This document shows, piece after piece, positions 1 through 8,336 of a stretch of DNA of 33,980 bases. The stretch covers positions 1 through 33,980 of the forward strand of contig CAYQFQ010000006.1 of assembly GCA_964416925.1 (NCBI GenBank), read 5' to 3'. A program made the translations under genes and the position numbers. How positions within the stretch are numbered: the first letter of the stretch is position 1; each line of letters opens with the position of its first letter. The notes beneath the pieces are model-generated. The model searched no databases. It was not told where the DNA came from and worked only from the letters and a program-made list of their open reading frames with translations. The stretch is from CAYQFQ01 sp964416925 (lineage in GTDB: Bacteria > Patescibacteriota > Minisyncoccia > Phycocordibacterales > GWA1-40-21).

Positions 1-1680
1 TATTTTTCCATCTTTCATTACTATAATCCTATCCATTTTTCGAATGGTTGAGAGTCTATGCGCGATGACAATAGTTGTCTTATCTTTAATCAAGTTATCC
101 AGAGCCTTCTGGATCAAGGACTCAGAATGAGAATCAAGACTTGATGTGGCTTCATCTAAAATAAGTATTGGTGCATTTTTAAGTATTGCTCTTGCTATAG
201 CGATTCTTTGGCGTTCACCACCGGAAAGTTTTATTCCCCTTTCACCAACAAGTGTGTCGTATTTTCCTGGTAATGCATCAATGAAGTCATCGCAATGTGC
301 AAGCTTAGAGGCACTAATCACCTCTTCATCTGTTGCGTTAGGTTTTCCATAACGAATATTTTCTTTCAATGATCTATGAAAAAGGATTGGATCCTGAGGT
401 ACAAGACTTAAATTTTCTCTTAAGCTTTCTTGAGTAACTTGGTTTATATTTTGCCCGTCTATAAGTATTTCTCCACTAGTTAAGTTGTAAAGCCTCAATA
501 TCATTCGAACAAAAGTTGTTTTCCCTGCACCTGAAGGACCAATCAGTGCAACTTTTTCCCCAGATTTTATGAGACAACTTATATCATCTAAAACAGTTCT
601 TGTTTCATTAAAATTAAATACGATATTCTTAAATTCAATTTCCCCTTTCGATATTTTCAGATCTTTCGCAGAATATGTATTTTGAATCTCATGTGGTGTG
701 AGCATGATTTCTACCATTTCTTCAGAATCAGCCACGCTTTCCATACTATCTCTCAAGACTCTATTTATACTCCAAATCTGTTTAGTCAAAGACATAACAT
801 AAATTTGGATCATAGCTATTCCTCCGATTGTTAGCTCGTCTCTACCCCAATATTTAACAGCGTAAAAGAAAATCACAATTTCTGTTGTATAAGTCAAAAA
901 TAACAATATTGAATCATAAATACCCGCCATATTCCAAGTCCTTAAAGTGATCTTAGCTTGTTCTTTTGTCGCTTCAGTAAAAGAATCTATTTCATTTTTG
1001 TAACCATTAAACAATGAGATGGTTTGATTGTTAGTGATATTATCTGACAATAAACCGGTTGTTTTGGAATCTGTTTCAGCCATCAGAAGATTATATTTCA
1101 TTCTCCATCTATAGAAGATAAAACTAGACGCAAAGAACACAACAATCCACACAAAAATTAAAAGTGATAATGGTTTTGATGTGTAATAGGTTATAACAAT
1201 TGAGCCAATTATAGAAATAACTAGCGGAATAAAATTGTATACGAGTGTATCAAAAAGTCTTTCAAATGCACGTGATTGTCTATTTACCTTTTGAACCAAA
1301 CTCCCAGCAAAATTATTTGTAAAAAAACTATGAGAATGTTTAATTAGGTAATTAAAAGAGTTCTGCTTAATCTTTGCCATAGTACTGGATTCAACATAGT
1401 TGTATAAGAAATATCCAGCCCTATAAAATAACCAATCAAAAACATAAAAAACAGTTATTAAAAATATAATATGGTTAAGCTCTGATACCAAAACTTGTTT
1501 TGAACCCAACCCACTTAAAATATTAAAGAAATCTTTAAAATAATACGGAACGATAATACTAAGGACCCCACTAAAAATAAAGAACAGGACACTTACAACA
1601 AAAAGGATTTTGTATCCTTTTAAGCCCCTCAAATATTCAGAAATTATTTGTTTAATTGTTATCTTTGGTTCGTCCGTCAT
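1..1680 (-). CDS. ABC exporter, fused permease-ATPase (3' end outside window)
   Basis: The frame opens with ATG at 1680 and stays open for 560 codons to the window edge, so only the extreme C-terminus is missing. The N-terminal ~320 residues hold several hydrophobic segments typical of an ABC exporter membrane domain. The C-terminal ATPase is complete in its motifs: Walker A GPSGAGKTT, Q-loop VPQDPILF, signature LSGGE, Walker B ILILDEATSSLD and H-loop VIAHRLSTI. Known family role: ATP-driven export of lipids, peptides or drugs by a homodimer or heterodimer of half-transporters. The sequence does not show the substrate. It follows an S66 peptidase gene by 78 bases on the same strand. There is no SD motif before the ATG. 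Confidence 0.93.
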   Translation of the reverse strand, partial: MTDEPKITIKQIISEYLRGLKGYKILFVVSVLFFIFSGVLSIIVPYYFKDFFNILSGLGSKQVLVSELNHIIFLITVFYVFDWLFYRAGYFLYNYVESSTMAKIKQNSFNYLIKHSHSFFTNNFAGSLVQKVNRQSRAFERLFDTLVYNFIPLVISIIGSIVITYYTSKPLSLLIFVWIVVFFASSFIFYRWRMKYNLLMAETDSKTTGLLSDNITNNQTISLFNGYKNEIDSFTEATKEQAKITLRTWNMAGIYDSILLFLTYTTEIVIFFYAVKYWGRDELTIGGIAMIQIYVMSLTKQIWSINRVLRDSMESVADSEEMVEIMLTPHEIQNTYSAKDLKISKGEIEFKNIVFNFNETRTVLDDISCLIKSGEKVALIGPSGAGKTTFVRMILRLYNLTSGEILIDGQNINQVTQESLRENLSLVPQDPILFHRSLKENIRYGKPNATDEEVISASKLAHCDDFIDALPGKYDTLVGERGIKLSGGERQRIAIARAILKNAPILILDEATSSLDSHSESLIQKALDNLIKDKTTIVIAHRLSTIRKMDRIIVMKDGKI

Positions 1681-1706
1681 AGTGCTTGATAATAACACAA
1701 AATAAT

Positions 1707-1724
1707 ATGGCTGAAAATAGCCAT
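1707..1724 (-). terminator. weak hairpin after the S66 peptidase gene
   Basis: ATGGCT/AGCCAT stem with a six-base loop, followed on the minus strand by a T-rich stretch (ATATTATTTT). It lies between the S66 peptidase stop and the ABC exporter start. The stem is only 6 bp, so it may be a weak terminator or chance. Confidence 0.25.
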
Positions 1725-1758
1725 TTATTAAAAGACTGCCTGCTCTTAATCAAAAATA

Positions 1759-2739
1759 TCAATGTTTGATTATTGTTATCTGATTATTTTTAGTATCTAG
1801 TTTTACTTCACCTCCAATTGGAAAAGTAATTAAGGGGCTCGTGTGTCCGAAATCAACATTTGCAATAACAGGTATATTTTTTAATTCTGCCTTATTCTTA
1901 ATAACTTGAATGAGTTTTTCATTACTTACTTCACTCTCTTTTTGAAATCTTCCAATAACAATCCCTTTAACATTCTTAAATGAAGGTAAATGAATCAGGG
2001 ATTGTAAATCTCTATCAAAGTTTTCAATTGTAACAGTATGATCATCCTCAATAAACAGGATGGTATTTTTTGCGACTGGAAAATATTCTGTACCTTGAAG
2101 CAGATTGAAAGTACAAAGATTTGCACCAAGAATAGTTCCTGAAGCAGATCCTTTGTTAATTACAAGCCATCCATCATTTTTAATTAAAGTTCTATTGTTC
2201 TGATCTCTATACCAAGCATCGTCACTCCACGATTCTGAAGGTTCCACAGAAAAGCTACCATCTGACACTAAACACTTTTTAAAATACTCAAGAGTGTAAT
2301 CAAAGTATAGTTTTTGTCCAAAAGTTGACCATGCTGGTCCAGAATATGTAACTAAACCAGTTTTTGCAAATATTGCATTCTGTAATGCAGTAGTGTCTGA
2401 GTAACCGATAAATATCTTTGGATTTTTCTTGATAATATCCCAGTCTATGTATCTTAAAAGTTGATTACAATTAAAACCACCAATAACCACAAACACAGCT
2501 TTAACTTTTTTATCTGAAAAAGCTTTGTGTAAATCAGAAACTCTTGATTTTATAGATGAAGATCTAAAGTCATCACTTTCCTCAACATTTTTTCCATATG
2601 TAACTTTAAACCCTAAATCAGAAAGTCTCTCGTTTGCTATGTCTCTATTTTCTTTTGAAATGATAGACATCGAACACGAAGGTGCAATTACCCTGATTTC
2701 ATCTCCTTTCTTTAATTTCGCTGGATATATGATTTTCAT
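1759..2739 (-). CDS. S66 family serine peptidase (LD-carboxypeptidase / MccF-like)
   Basis: 326 residues, the usual size of the family. The N-terminus (LKKGDEIRVIAPS) matches the S66 opening motif. The catalytic Ser sits in GYSDT (S114), the Glu in FIEDDH (E231) and the His in DFGHTSP (H299), the expected Ser-Glu-His triad. Family members either trim tetrapeptides of recycled murein by cutting an L,D bond (LdcA) or cleave microcin C-type peptide-nucleotides for self-immunity (MccF). Sequence alone cannot separate these roles. It begins 14 bases after the stop of the cysteine-rich membrane protein, so the two are probably cotranscribed, with the ABC exporter next. No signal peptide is seen, which points to the cytoplasm. 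Confidence 0.88.
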   Translation of the reverse strand: MKIIYPAKLKKGDEIRVIAPSCSMSIISKENRDIANERLSDLGFKVTYGKNVEESDDFRSSSIKSRVSDLHKAFSDKKVKAVFVVIGGFNCNQLLRYIDWDIIKKNPKIFIGYSDTTALQNAIFAKTGLVTYSGPAWSTFGQKLYFDYTLEYFKKCLVSDGSFSVEPSESWSDDAWYRDQNNRTLIKNDGWLVINKGSASGTILGANLCTFNLLQGTEYFPVAKNTILFIEDDHTVTIENFDRDLQSLIHLPSFKNVKGIVIGRFQKESEVSNEKLIQVIKNKAELKNIPVIANVDFGHTSPLITFPIGGEVKLDTKNNQITIIKH

Positions 2740-2752
2740 ATTTGATTAACAA

Positions 2753-3232
2753 CTAAAGAGTTACAATTTCTTGGAGAGCGTCAGGATTTGATTCATCCAA
2801 TACTTGTTCTTGCTGAACGTCTGATTCATCAGAACATCTAATTCCATCAGTTAAGCTTTCTTCATTACAATACTCATATGAACAATTCTCTTCACCCTCA
2901 GTACAGGTGAGCTCTTCATTGCAACCGAGTTTTTCATCACTTGCTTCACAAAGAGCAATAGACGAAGCCTTTTTATTTATGATTTTATAGATGAAAACAT
3001 TTTCTTCTGCAACATCTGAGCATTCACCGTCTATTTCTATATCACATTCCCAAACAAAGCATTTTTCATTTACTGGGTCACAAGAAGTTTCTGCAACAAT
3101 CTGATAATTTTTATTAACTACTATTTTGACATAAGTTACAACAATTGAGCCAATAAGTAACAAGAAAAAGATAGTATAAAAAATTGCATTTTTCAAACTA
3201 CTTTTTGTGTCTAATTTAGTTTCTGTTTCCAT
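2753..3232 (-). CDS. cysteine-rich single-pass membrane protein, unknown function
   Basis: 159 residues from ATG 3232. An upstream in-frame ATG at 3250 would only add MLYNTF. One hydrophobic helix at about residues 16-37 follows a charged N-terminus, so the rest is predicted outside the membrane. That part is acidic and contains ten cysteines, several in CxxxC- or CxxxxC-like spacings (TCTEGEENCSYEYC), suggesting disulfides or a metal site. No family was recognised. It lies between the dnaJ terminator and the S66 peptidase gene, and is probably the first gene of the unit that continues into the peptidase. Confidence 0.7.
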   Translation of the reverse strand: METETKLDTKSSLKNAIFYTIFFLLLIGSIVVTYVKIVVNKNYQIVAETSCDPVNEKCFVWECDIEIDGECSDVAEENVFIYKIINKKASSIALCEASDEKLGCNEELTCTEGEENCSYEYCNEESLTDGIRCSDESDVQQEQVLDESNPDALQEIVTL

Positions 3233-3261
3233 AAAAGTATTATATAACAATCAGGGAAAAA

Positions 3262-3313
3262 GAAAACAAAATCGAGGTGGAGCCTTTTTGAGATTCAAGG
3301 CTCCACCTCGATT
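3262..3313 (-). terminator. intrinsic terminator of dnaJ
   Basis: A perfect 15-bp inverted repeat (AATCGAGGTGGAGCC at 3270-3284, GGCTCCACCTCGATT at 3299-3313) with a 14-base loop. On the minus strand it is followed by TTGTTTTCTT. It sits 45 bases past the dnaJ stop. Confidence 0.9.
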
Positions 3314-3316
3314 TCT

Positions 3317-3343
3317 ACTGGATTCCCAATCATGTCGGGAATG
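3317..3343. repeat. REP-like palindromic element (GATTCCC..GGGAATG type)
   Basis: Short imperfect palindrome whose core is ATTCCC, eight bases, then GGGAAT. It shares the 'ctggattccc' / 'cccgacat' vocabulary with the element at 7093-7119 (there in opposite orientation), suggesting a dispersed intergenic repeat family. Confidence 0.55.
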
Positions 3344-3357
3344 TTAGAAAGGAAAAA

Positions 3358-4458
3358 TTATAACCCTTCATTAATCAAATCATTGATGACTTTTTTTGCA
3401 TTCTTCGATAAATGAGTTGGAATTTTAATATTTACTTCTATTAGCAAGTCTCCTCTTCTACCATTGTCCATTGGTATTCCTTTTCCTTTGATTCTTAGAA
3501 CCTCACCAAAACTAACTCCTTCTGGTATTTTTAGTTCGATTGGTCCATCTAAGGTCTCAAGAGAATATTTAGCTCCCAACAGTGCATCAGATAATTTTAT
3601 ATTTAATACTGTGGCGATATCTTTTCCTTGTCTCTCAAATACAGTTTTATTTCTAACGTGAAGTTTAATGTATAAATCTCCATTTTGACCACCTTTAACT
3701 GCTTCTCCCGCGCCGGTCAGTCTGATGGACTCGCCATCCTCTACATCAAACGGAATATTAACCTTAACTTGTTCCTGTTTCTTTACGAGACCATCTCCAC
3801 CACATTTGTTACATTTCTCTTTGGGAACCTTCCCAATTCCGCCACATCTTTCGCATGTTTTTTCAGTATTGAATACTCCAAAAATTGATCTTTTTGTCTC
3901 AACAACTTTGCCTATCCCGTTACAGACTGAACATGTAACCATATCAGTACCTTTTTTAGCACCTGTTCCATTACAGTCATCACAATGAGAAGTTTTCGTA
4001 AAGGAAATATTTTTTTCTGCTCCAAATATTGATTCGGCAAAAGTTATTTCCAAATCAACTTGTATGTCTCTACCTTTTTTCTGCTTCTTGCGTCCACCTC
4101 CACCACCACCAAAGAAGTCCCCAAAAATATCTCCCAAATCAAATTCAAAATTTTGTCCTCCTTGAGCATTTTGAAAGCCGGAAAAATCAAAACCTCCAAA
4201 TCCACCCTGATCAAATCCACCAAAACCACCTCCTTGAGGACCACCATTTGAGAAAGTTTGACCATATTGATCGTACTGAGCTCTTTTTTCGTCATTACCC
4301 AAAACAGAGTAAGCTTCATTTACTTCTTTAAATTTCTCAGCATTACCACCTTTGTCTGGGTGATATTCATGAGCAAGCTTTCGGTAAGCCTTCTTTATTT
4401 CTTCTTTGGAAGCGTTTTTTTCTACTCCAAGTGATTGATAATAATCTTTTTTGGGCAT
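3358..4458 (-). CDS. dnaJ: chaperone DnaJ (Hsp40)
   Basis: 366 residues. J domain at residues ~4-68 with the HPD tripeptide (YHPDKGG) that stimulates DnaK ATPase. A Gly/Phe-rich linker follows at ~75-120. The zinc-binding domain has four CxxCxGxG repeats (CDDCNGTG, CSVCNGIG, CERCGGIG, CNKCGGDG) at ~138-205, then the C-terminal substrate-binding domains. This is a full-length type I DnaJ. It presents unfolded clients to DnaK in the cytoplasm. It lies downstream of grpE and dnaK on the same strand but is separated from dnaK by a plus-strand gene, so it probably has its own promoter. No CIRCE operator was seen upstream. Confidence 0.97.
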   Translation of the reverse strand: MPKKDYYQSLGVEKNASKEEIKKAYRKLAHEYHPDKGGNAEKFKEVNEAYSVLGNDEKRAQYDQYGQTFSNGGPQGGGFGGFDQGGFGGFDFSGFQNAQGGQNFEFDLGDIFGDFFGGGGGGRKKQKKGRDIQVDLEITFAESIFGAEKNISFTKTSHCDDCNGTGAKKGTDMVTCSVCNGIGKVVETKRSIFGVFNTEKTCERCGGIGKVPKEKCNKCGGDGLVKKQEQVKVNIPFDVEDGESIRLTGAGEAVKGGQNGDLYIKLHVRNKTVFERQGKDIATVLNIKLSDALLGAKYSLETLDGPIELKIPEGVSFGEVLRIKGKGIPMDNGRRGDLLIEVNIKIPTHLSKNAKKVINDLINEGL

Positions 4459-4501
4459 AGTTATTTAAGATAAATTTGATTTTGAAATTATTTAATTGGT
4501 A

Positions 4502-4530
4502 TTGACATTACAATGTTAAGTCGTTATTAT
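4502..4530 (+). promoter_or_regulatory. sigma-70 promoter of the 4564 membrane gene
   Basis: TTGACA (4502-4507), 17-base spacer, TATTAT (4525-4530). The predicted start site is about 25 bases before the gene. Confidence 0.75.
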
Positions 4531-4552
4531 ATTACAGGACTTAACAAATAAC

Positions 4553-4558
4553 AAGGGG
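4553..4558 (+). promoter_or_regulatory. Shine-Dalgarno site deciding the start at 4564
   Basis: AAGGGG lies 5 bases before ATG 4564 and overlaps the alternative GTG at 4558. The ATG is therefore the better start. Confidence 0.65.
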
Positions 4559-4563
4559 TGGTT

Positions 4564-5058
4564 ATGAAAGCTTTTTGGACTGTTGGTGTTGTTATTGTTG
4601 TGGCTCTTATTCTTTGCGGGATAAACTACAAAATCGGCGGAGTAGATCTGATTAAGTCGGGATTGGCTAGTGGTGTGAAGCTATTTGGTGGAATGATTGC
4701 ACTAATAGTTGCACTTTCATTTCTCTCTGGACAAATAAGTGCCTATTACAAGGAGAAACCTGATACAATCAAAAAAATTGTCGACGGTAAGCACGGTGTT
4801 CTAAAATCCATCTTAGCTGGAGTGATTATGCCTGGCGGGTTAGCTGCAGGACCGGTTCTTAAAACAGAGTGGGACAACGGTGGTAGCAAGTTGGCTATTA
4901 TCGCATTTCTGGTATCTTCTGGTCTTCTTAACTGGAGTGGAGTATTTTTCAGAATTCCCTTACTAGGGGGAGAAATAACTTCGATAATGTATGGTATAGG
5001 CATTGTCGTGGTTATGTCACTTGCCTCAATATACTTCGTTGCACGATTTGTGCACTAA
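4564..5058 (+). CDS. five-helix membrane protein, unknown function
   Basis: 164 residues from ATG 4564. About five hydrophobic helices are visible (roughly 4-21, 38-58, 80-98, 108-128, 139-160). A glycine/proline-rich segment in the third (AGVIMPGGLAAGP) resembles the pore segments of small permeases, but no family is certain. The gene is on the opposite strand to its neighbours dnaK and dnaJ. It has its own consensus promoter, an SD motif and a strong terminator, so it is an independent unit. A 60-base sample (4801-4860) has 30 G+C, clearly above the surrounding genes. It may be acquired or highly expressed. It could be distantly related to the YraQ-type permeases, which I cannot establish by eye. 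Confidence 0.75.
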   Translation: MKAFWTVGVVIVVALILCGINYKIGGVDLIKSGLASGVKLFGGMIALIVALSFLSGQISAYYKEKPDTIKKIVDGKHGVLKSILAGVIMPGGLAAGPVLKTEWDNGGSKLAIIAFLVSSGLLNWSGVFFRIPLLGGEITSIMYGIGIVVVMSLASIYFVARFVH

Positions 5059-5119
5059 CCCCCTTTTGGGGACCGGTAGTGGGACTGCATGTTGCAGTAT
5101 TCCTCTACCGGTTTTTCTT
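5059..5119 (+). terminator. double hairpin terminator of the 4564 gene
   Basis: A small CCCC-TTTT-GGGG hairpin right after the stop is followed by a long stem. ACCGGTAG (5072-5079) pairs with CTACCGGT (5105-5112), and ACTGCA/TGCAGT pairs inside it. The run TTTTTCTTTT follows on the plus strand. Confidence 0.9.
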
Positions 5120-5123
5120 TTAA

Positions 5124-7043
5124 TTATTTTTGTTCTCCAGAATCATCTTTCTTTTTTTCCTCATAATCTGCATCTCTTACCTTTTCGTCTTTCTTTTCTT
5201 CACCTTGATTTGGGGCGCTTTGTGCTCCTGGGGCTGTTTGTCCTGCTTTGGACATTGCTTCACCAATCTTCTGCATCTCATTCGAAAGTGCTTCAGAAGC
5301 GGTTTTTATAGCTCCCATATCAGTTCCATTCTTAGCAGACTTCAAGGCTGTTATTTTATCTTCAACTGAACGAACAATTTCTGCTGGTACTTTGTCTTTA
5401 TTATCTTTCAAAGCTTTTTCCGCAGTATAAATCATTTGCTCTGCGATGTTTTTTGTCTCAACTTCATCTTTCTTCTTCTTATCTTCTTCTGCATGAAGCT
5501 CAGCATCTTTCTGCATTTTCTTTACATCGTCTTCAGAGAGACCCGATCTGGCTTCTATTCTAATAGACTGTTCTTTAGCTGTGGCTTTATCTTTTGCTTT
5601 AACATTTAGAATTCCGTTTGCATCCACATCAAACGTAACTTCAACTTGTGGCATACCTCTTGGTGATGGTGGTATTCCATCAAGAATAAATCTACCAAGA
5701 GATTTATTATCAGTCGCCATCGGTCTTTCTCCTTGAACGATATGTATTTCAACAGAGGTCTGATTATCTGCTGCTGTAGAGAAGATTTGGGTCTTTGAGG
5801 TGGGTATTGTGGTGTTTCTCTCTACGAGTTTTGTTGCAACACCTCCCATTGTCTCGATTCCGAGAGATAGTGGTATAACATCCAAAAGTAAAATGTCTTT
5901 GACATCTCCACGAAGAATTCCACCCTGAACCGCAGCACCGAGAGCCACGACTTCATCTGGGTTGATAGATAGGTTTGGTTCTTTCCCGAACAAATCCTTA
6001 ACAGCTTTTAATATTGCAGGCATTCTTGTCTGTCCTCCAACCATAAGAATTTGATCAATGTCAGCAAACTTGAATGGCGATGCAGCAACAGCTCTCTTTG
6101 TTATCTCAATTGATCTATCAATGTATTCTTTGGTCAAATTTTCAAGAGTTGCGCGAGAAAGTTTAAGTGCCAAGTGTTTAGGTCCATTTGCATCAGAAGT
6201 AATGAACGGAATATTTATTTCACTTTCCATTGCAGTTGAAAGCTCAATTTTTGCTTTTTCAGCGGCTTCATCAAGTCTCTGTAGTGCAAGCGCATCTTTT
6301 CTGACGTCAATTCCATTTTCTTTCTTAAATTCCTCTGCCATCCAATCGACGATTTTCTTATCAATATCACGACCACCAAGATGACTATCTCCATCTGTAG
6401 ATTTCACTTCTACAACTCCATCTCCAACCTCGAGAATGGAAATATCAAATGTTCCTCCTCCAAAGTCATAGACTGCGATCTGTTCATTCTTCTTTTTATC
6501 CATTCCGTAAGCAAGAGCTGCAGCGGTTGGCTCGTTAATAATTCTCAAAACATTAAGTCCTGCGATTTGTCCCGCATCTTTTGTTGCCTGCCTTTGTGAA
6601 TCGTTAAAGTATGCAGGAACTGTGATAACAGCATCTGTTATTTTTTCACCGAGTTTTGTCTCTGCATCAGTCTTCAGTTTCTGTAGGATCATAGCTGAAA
6701 CTTCCTCAGGTCTATAGTTCTTACCACCCATAGCAAGTTCTACACCTCCGTTTAAGGATTTTAATACATCAAATGATACAGATCCTTTATCTTTTTGAAC
6801 TCCAGCATCATCATACTGATGACCCATGAACCTTTTAACCTGAAAAACTGTGTTCTTTGGGTTTGTAACAGCCTGTCTTCTTGCTAGAAGACCGACTAGT
6901 CTCTCATTTGTTTTTGATGTTGCAACAATAGAAGGAGTTGTTCTTTGACCTTCAATGTTTTCAATGATTTTAGGAGCATCTCCATCCATAATTGCTACAG
7001 CGGAGAAAGTTGTTCCTAAATCGATTCCAATTATTTTTGACAT
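5124..7043 (-). CDS. dnaK: chaperone DnaK (Hsp70)
   Basis: 639 residues, full length. The N-terminal ATPase domain (1-~380) shows the phosphate-1 motif IGIDLGTTFS, phosphate-2 AVYDFGGGTFDISIL and the adenosine motif MVGGQTRMP. The substrate-binding domain follows (~390-510), then a helical lid and a charged, Gln/Lys-rich tail. It refolds proteins in ATP cycles with DnaJ and GrpE, both encoded here. It follows the small gene at 7172-7471 after a 128-base gap that contains two REP-like palindromes, which may tune dnaK expression relative to grpE. No SD motif precedes the ATG. Confidence 0.98.
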   Translation of the reverse strand: MSKIIGIDLGTTFSAVAIMDGDAPKIIENIEGQRTTPSIVATSKTNERLVGLLARRQAVTNPKNTVFQVKRFMGHQYDDAGVQKDKGSVSFDVLKSLNGGVELAMGGKNYRPEEVSAMILQKLKTDAETKLGEKITDAVITVPAYFNDSQRQATKDAGQIAGLNVLRIINEPTAAALAYGMDKKKNEQIAVYDFGGGTFDISILEVGDGVVEVKSTDGDSHLGGRDIDKKIVDWMAEEFKKENGIDVRKDALALQRLDEAAEKAKIELSTAMESEINIPFITSDANGPKHLALKLSRATLENLTKEYIDRSIEITKRAVAASPFKFADIDQILMVGGQTRMPAILKAVKDLFGKEPNLSINPDEVVALGAAVQGGILRGDVKDILLLDVIPLSLGIETMGGVATKLVERNTTIPTSKTQIFSTAADNQTSVEIHIVQGERPMATDNKSLGRFILDGIPPSPRGMPQVEVTFDVDANGILNVKAKDKATAKEQSIRIEARSGLSEDDVKKMQKDAELHAEEDKKKKDEVETKNIAEQMIYTAEKALKDNKDKVPAEIVRSVEDKITALKSAKNGTDMGAIKTASEALSNEMQKIGEAMSKAGQTAPGAQSAPNQGEEKKDEKVRDADYEEKKKDDSGEQK

Positions 7044-7092
7044 AAGTTAATTTAATTATTGTGAATAATAGATAGTAATTACACCCTCTTTG

Positions 7093-7119
7093 TTATTCCC
7101 GACATAACCGAGAATCCAG
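7093..7119. repeat. REP-like palindromic element, copy A
   Basis: ATTCCCGACATAACCGAGAAT-type imperfect palindrome ending in CCAG. It is related in opposite orientation to the element at 3317-3343. Confidence 0.55.
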
Positions 7120-7134
7120 TGTAATTTAAATAAT

Positions 7135-7163
7135 CCTGGATCCCCGCATACGCGAGGATGACA
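7135..7163. repeat. REP-like palindromic element, copy B
   Basis: CTGGATCCCCGC-AT-ACGCGAGGATGACAG type palindrome, inverted relative to copy A. ATCCAG (7114-7119) and CTGGAT (7136-7141) can pair, so A and B may fold into one long structure between the small gene and dnaK. This pattern is like the 'GTCATCCCCGCG' dispersed repeats known from many bacterial genomes. Confidence 0.55.
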
Positions 7164-7171
7164 GAAAACAC

Positions 7172-7471
7172 TTATGCAAAATTAGGAGCTCGAGTAATTT
7201 GACTTGAGAAAAATGATAAATCTTTTTGTGCTAAAAAATTATATGAAAAAAGTGGTTGTTTAAGTGGGATAATCGGAATACTTTCTATGTGCGTTGGTAG
7301 AGCATAAATTTTTTCTTCAGAAGTAGTTTGTGAAATTAATTTTCCACAGATAGCTCTAGCCTTCAACCTTCCATTTACTTCAACAATTTCAAAAACAACC
7401 ATCGCCAAAGTTCCGTTTGGCAAACGCACCATTTTTTCTAAGTATTTTGGCTGTTTTTGAATTGATAACAT
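7172..7471 (-). CDS. small hypothetical protein between grpE and dnaK
   Basis: 99 residues from ATG 7471. No known domain was recognised. The first half reads like a small beta-strand domain (RLPNGTLAMVVFEIVEVNGRLKARAICGKLI), and the tail is hydrophobic and aromatic. It has no predicted membrane helix or zinc motif. It starts 59 bases after the grpE stop on the same strand and precedes dnaK, so it is probably in the heat-shock transcript. Its base composition matches the neighbours. It could be a lineage-specific chaperone accessory protein, but only position suggests this. Confidence 0.65.
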   Translation of the reverse strand: MLSIQKQPKYLEKMVRLPNGTLAMVVFEIVEVNGRLKARAICGKLISQTTSEEKIYALPTHIESIPIIPLKQPLFSYNFLAQKDLSFFSSQITRAPNFA

Positions 7472-7530
7472 ATAACGATTATAACTAAAGAATAATCAGA
7501 GTCAATATTAGAATAAACACAAAATTAATC

Positions 7531-8145
7531 CTAATTTGATTCACCAACCACAACTTTTGGAGCCAGAATTACTCTACCATTTATAGAGTATCCTTTCTTC
7601 TTAACAAATAGAATTACCCCAACTTTTGAATCATCCTCTACCTTTTCCATTTCTTCAGCGACATGAAGCCCTGGATCAAACTTTTGACCAACGGGATTCA
7701 TCTCTTCAATACCATTTTCTTTTAAGACTTTAATTAAATGAGTATGAATATACTCCACACCAACACGCCAGTTTTTATCAACTTTTTCCCAAGCTTCGCG
7801 ATTTGCATAAGCCATTTCAAAACTATCTAGCACTGGGACTAAATCTTCAACCAAGCTCTCATTAGCATATTTAATCAATTCAACTTTCTCATTTTCTATT
7901 CTTTTTTTGTAATTTACAAAGTCTGCTCTTTCTCTCTGCCAACCATCCATATATTCCTGTTTTTCTTTTTCGCAAAGTTTTAGCTTTTCTCGAAGATTCT
8001 TAACTAACAACTCGAGGGATTCCTCAACTTCTTCAGGGACCACTTGGTCAGAATCTGTTAAATCTTTTTTGTTAGTTTTGGATTTCTTGGTCAATTCACT
8101 GTCATATACGACATCGTCTGAATTTTGATTATTTTTGTTATTCAT
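7531..8145 (-). CDS. grpE: nucleotide exchange factor GrpE
   Basis: 204 residues. A disordered, highly charged N-terminus (1-~45) leads into a long coiled coil (~45-105). The C-terminal beta-wing domain carries the family motif GVEYIHTHLIKVLKENGIEE and the closing strand GRVILAPKVVV. The protein dimerises and releases ADP from DnaK. It is the first gene of the grpE - small gene - dnaK unit, with a promoter-like sequence about 25-50 bases upstream. Confidence 0.95.
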   Translation of the reverse strand: MNNKNNQNSDDVVYDSELTKKSKTNKKDLTDSDQVVPEEVEESLELLVKNLREKLKLCEKEKQEYMDGWQRERADFVNYKKRIENEKVELIKYANESLVEDLVPVLDSFEMAYANREAWEKVDKNWRVGVEYIHTHLIKVLKENGIEEMNPVGQKFDPGLHVAEEMEKVEDDSKVGVILFVKKKGYSINGRVILAPKVVVGESN

Positions 8146-8169
8146 AATATTAAGTGTATTTATATCTAT

Positions 8170-8197
8170 ATTCTATCACATTTTTTTAACAAATCAA
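8170..8197 (-). promoter_or_regulatory. putative promoter of the grpE-dnaK unit
   Basis: On the minus strand, TTGATT (8197-8192), 16-base spacer, TAGAAT (8175-8170). It ends about 24 bases before the grpE ATG. No CIRCE inverted repeat was seen here. Confidence 0.5.
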
Positions 8198-8326
8198 CAT
8201 TTCAATGTATTAATATAATTTAGAGTAATACAATTTAGATTATGTATTTTTTATGAATTTTAAATTTAAAAATCATTGATTTATAAGTTTCCGGGTATAA
8301 CATGAATATGGGTTATGATTTTAATG

Positions 8327-8333
8327 AAAGGAG
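8327..8333 (+). promoter_or_regulatory. Shine-Dalgarno site for the 8337 small gene
   Basis: AAAGGAG ends 3 bases before ATG 8337. It supports this frame over an overlapping longer frame starting at 8315. Confidence 0.6.
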
Positions 8334-8336
8334 AAA

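Noticed and set aside
4029..4331. 100-residue plus-strand frame inside dnaJ
   Set aside because: Shadow of the Gly/Phe-rich coding region of dnaJ; low-complexity His/Gln/Leu translation.
7044..8336. CIRCE (HrcA) operator upstream of grpE or dnaK
   Set aside because: No TTAGCACTC-N9-GAGTGCTAA-like inverted repeat was found; only an ordinary promoter-like sequence before grpE and REP-like palindromes before dnaK.
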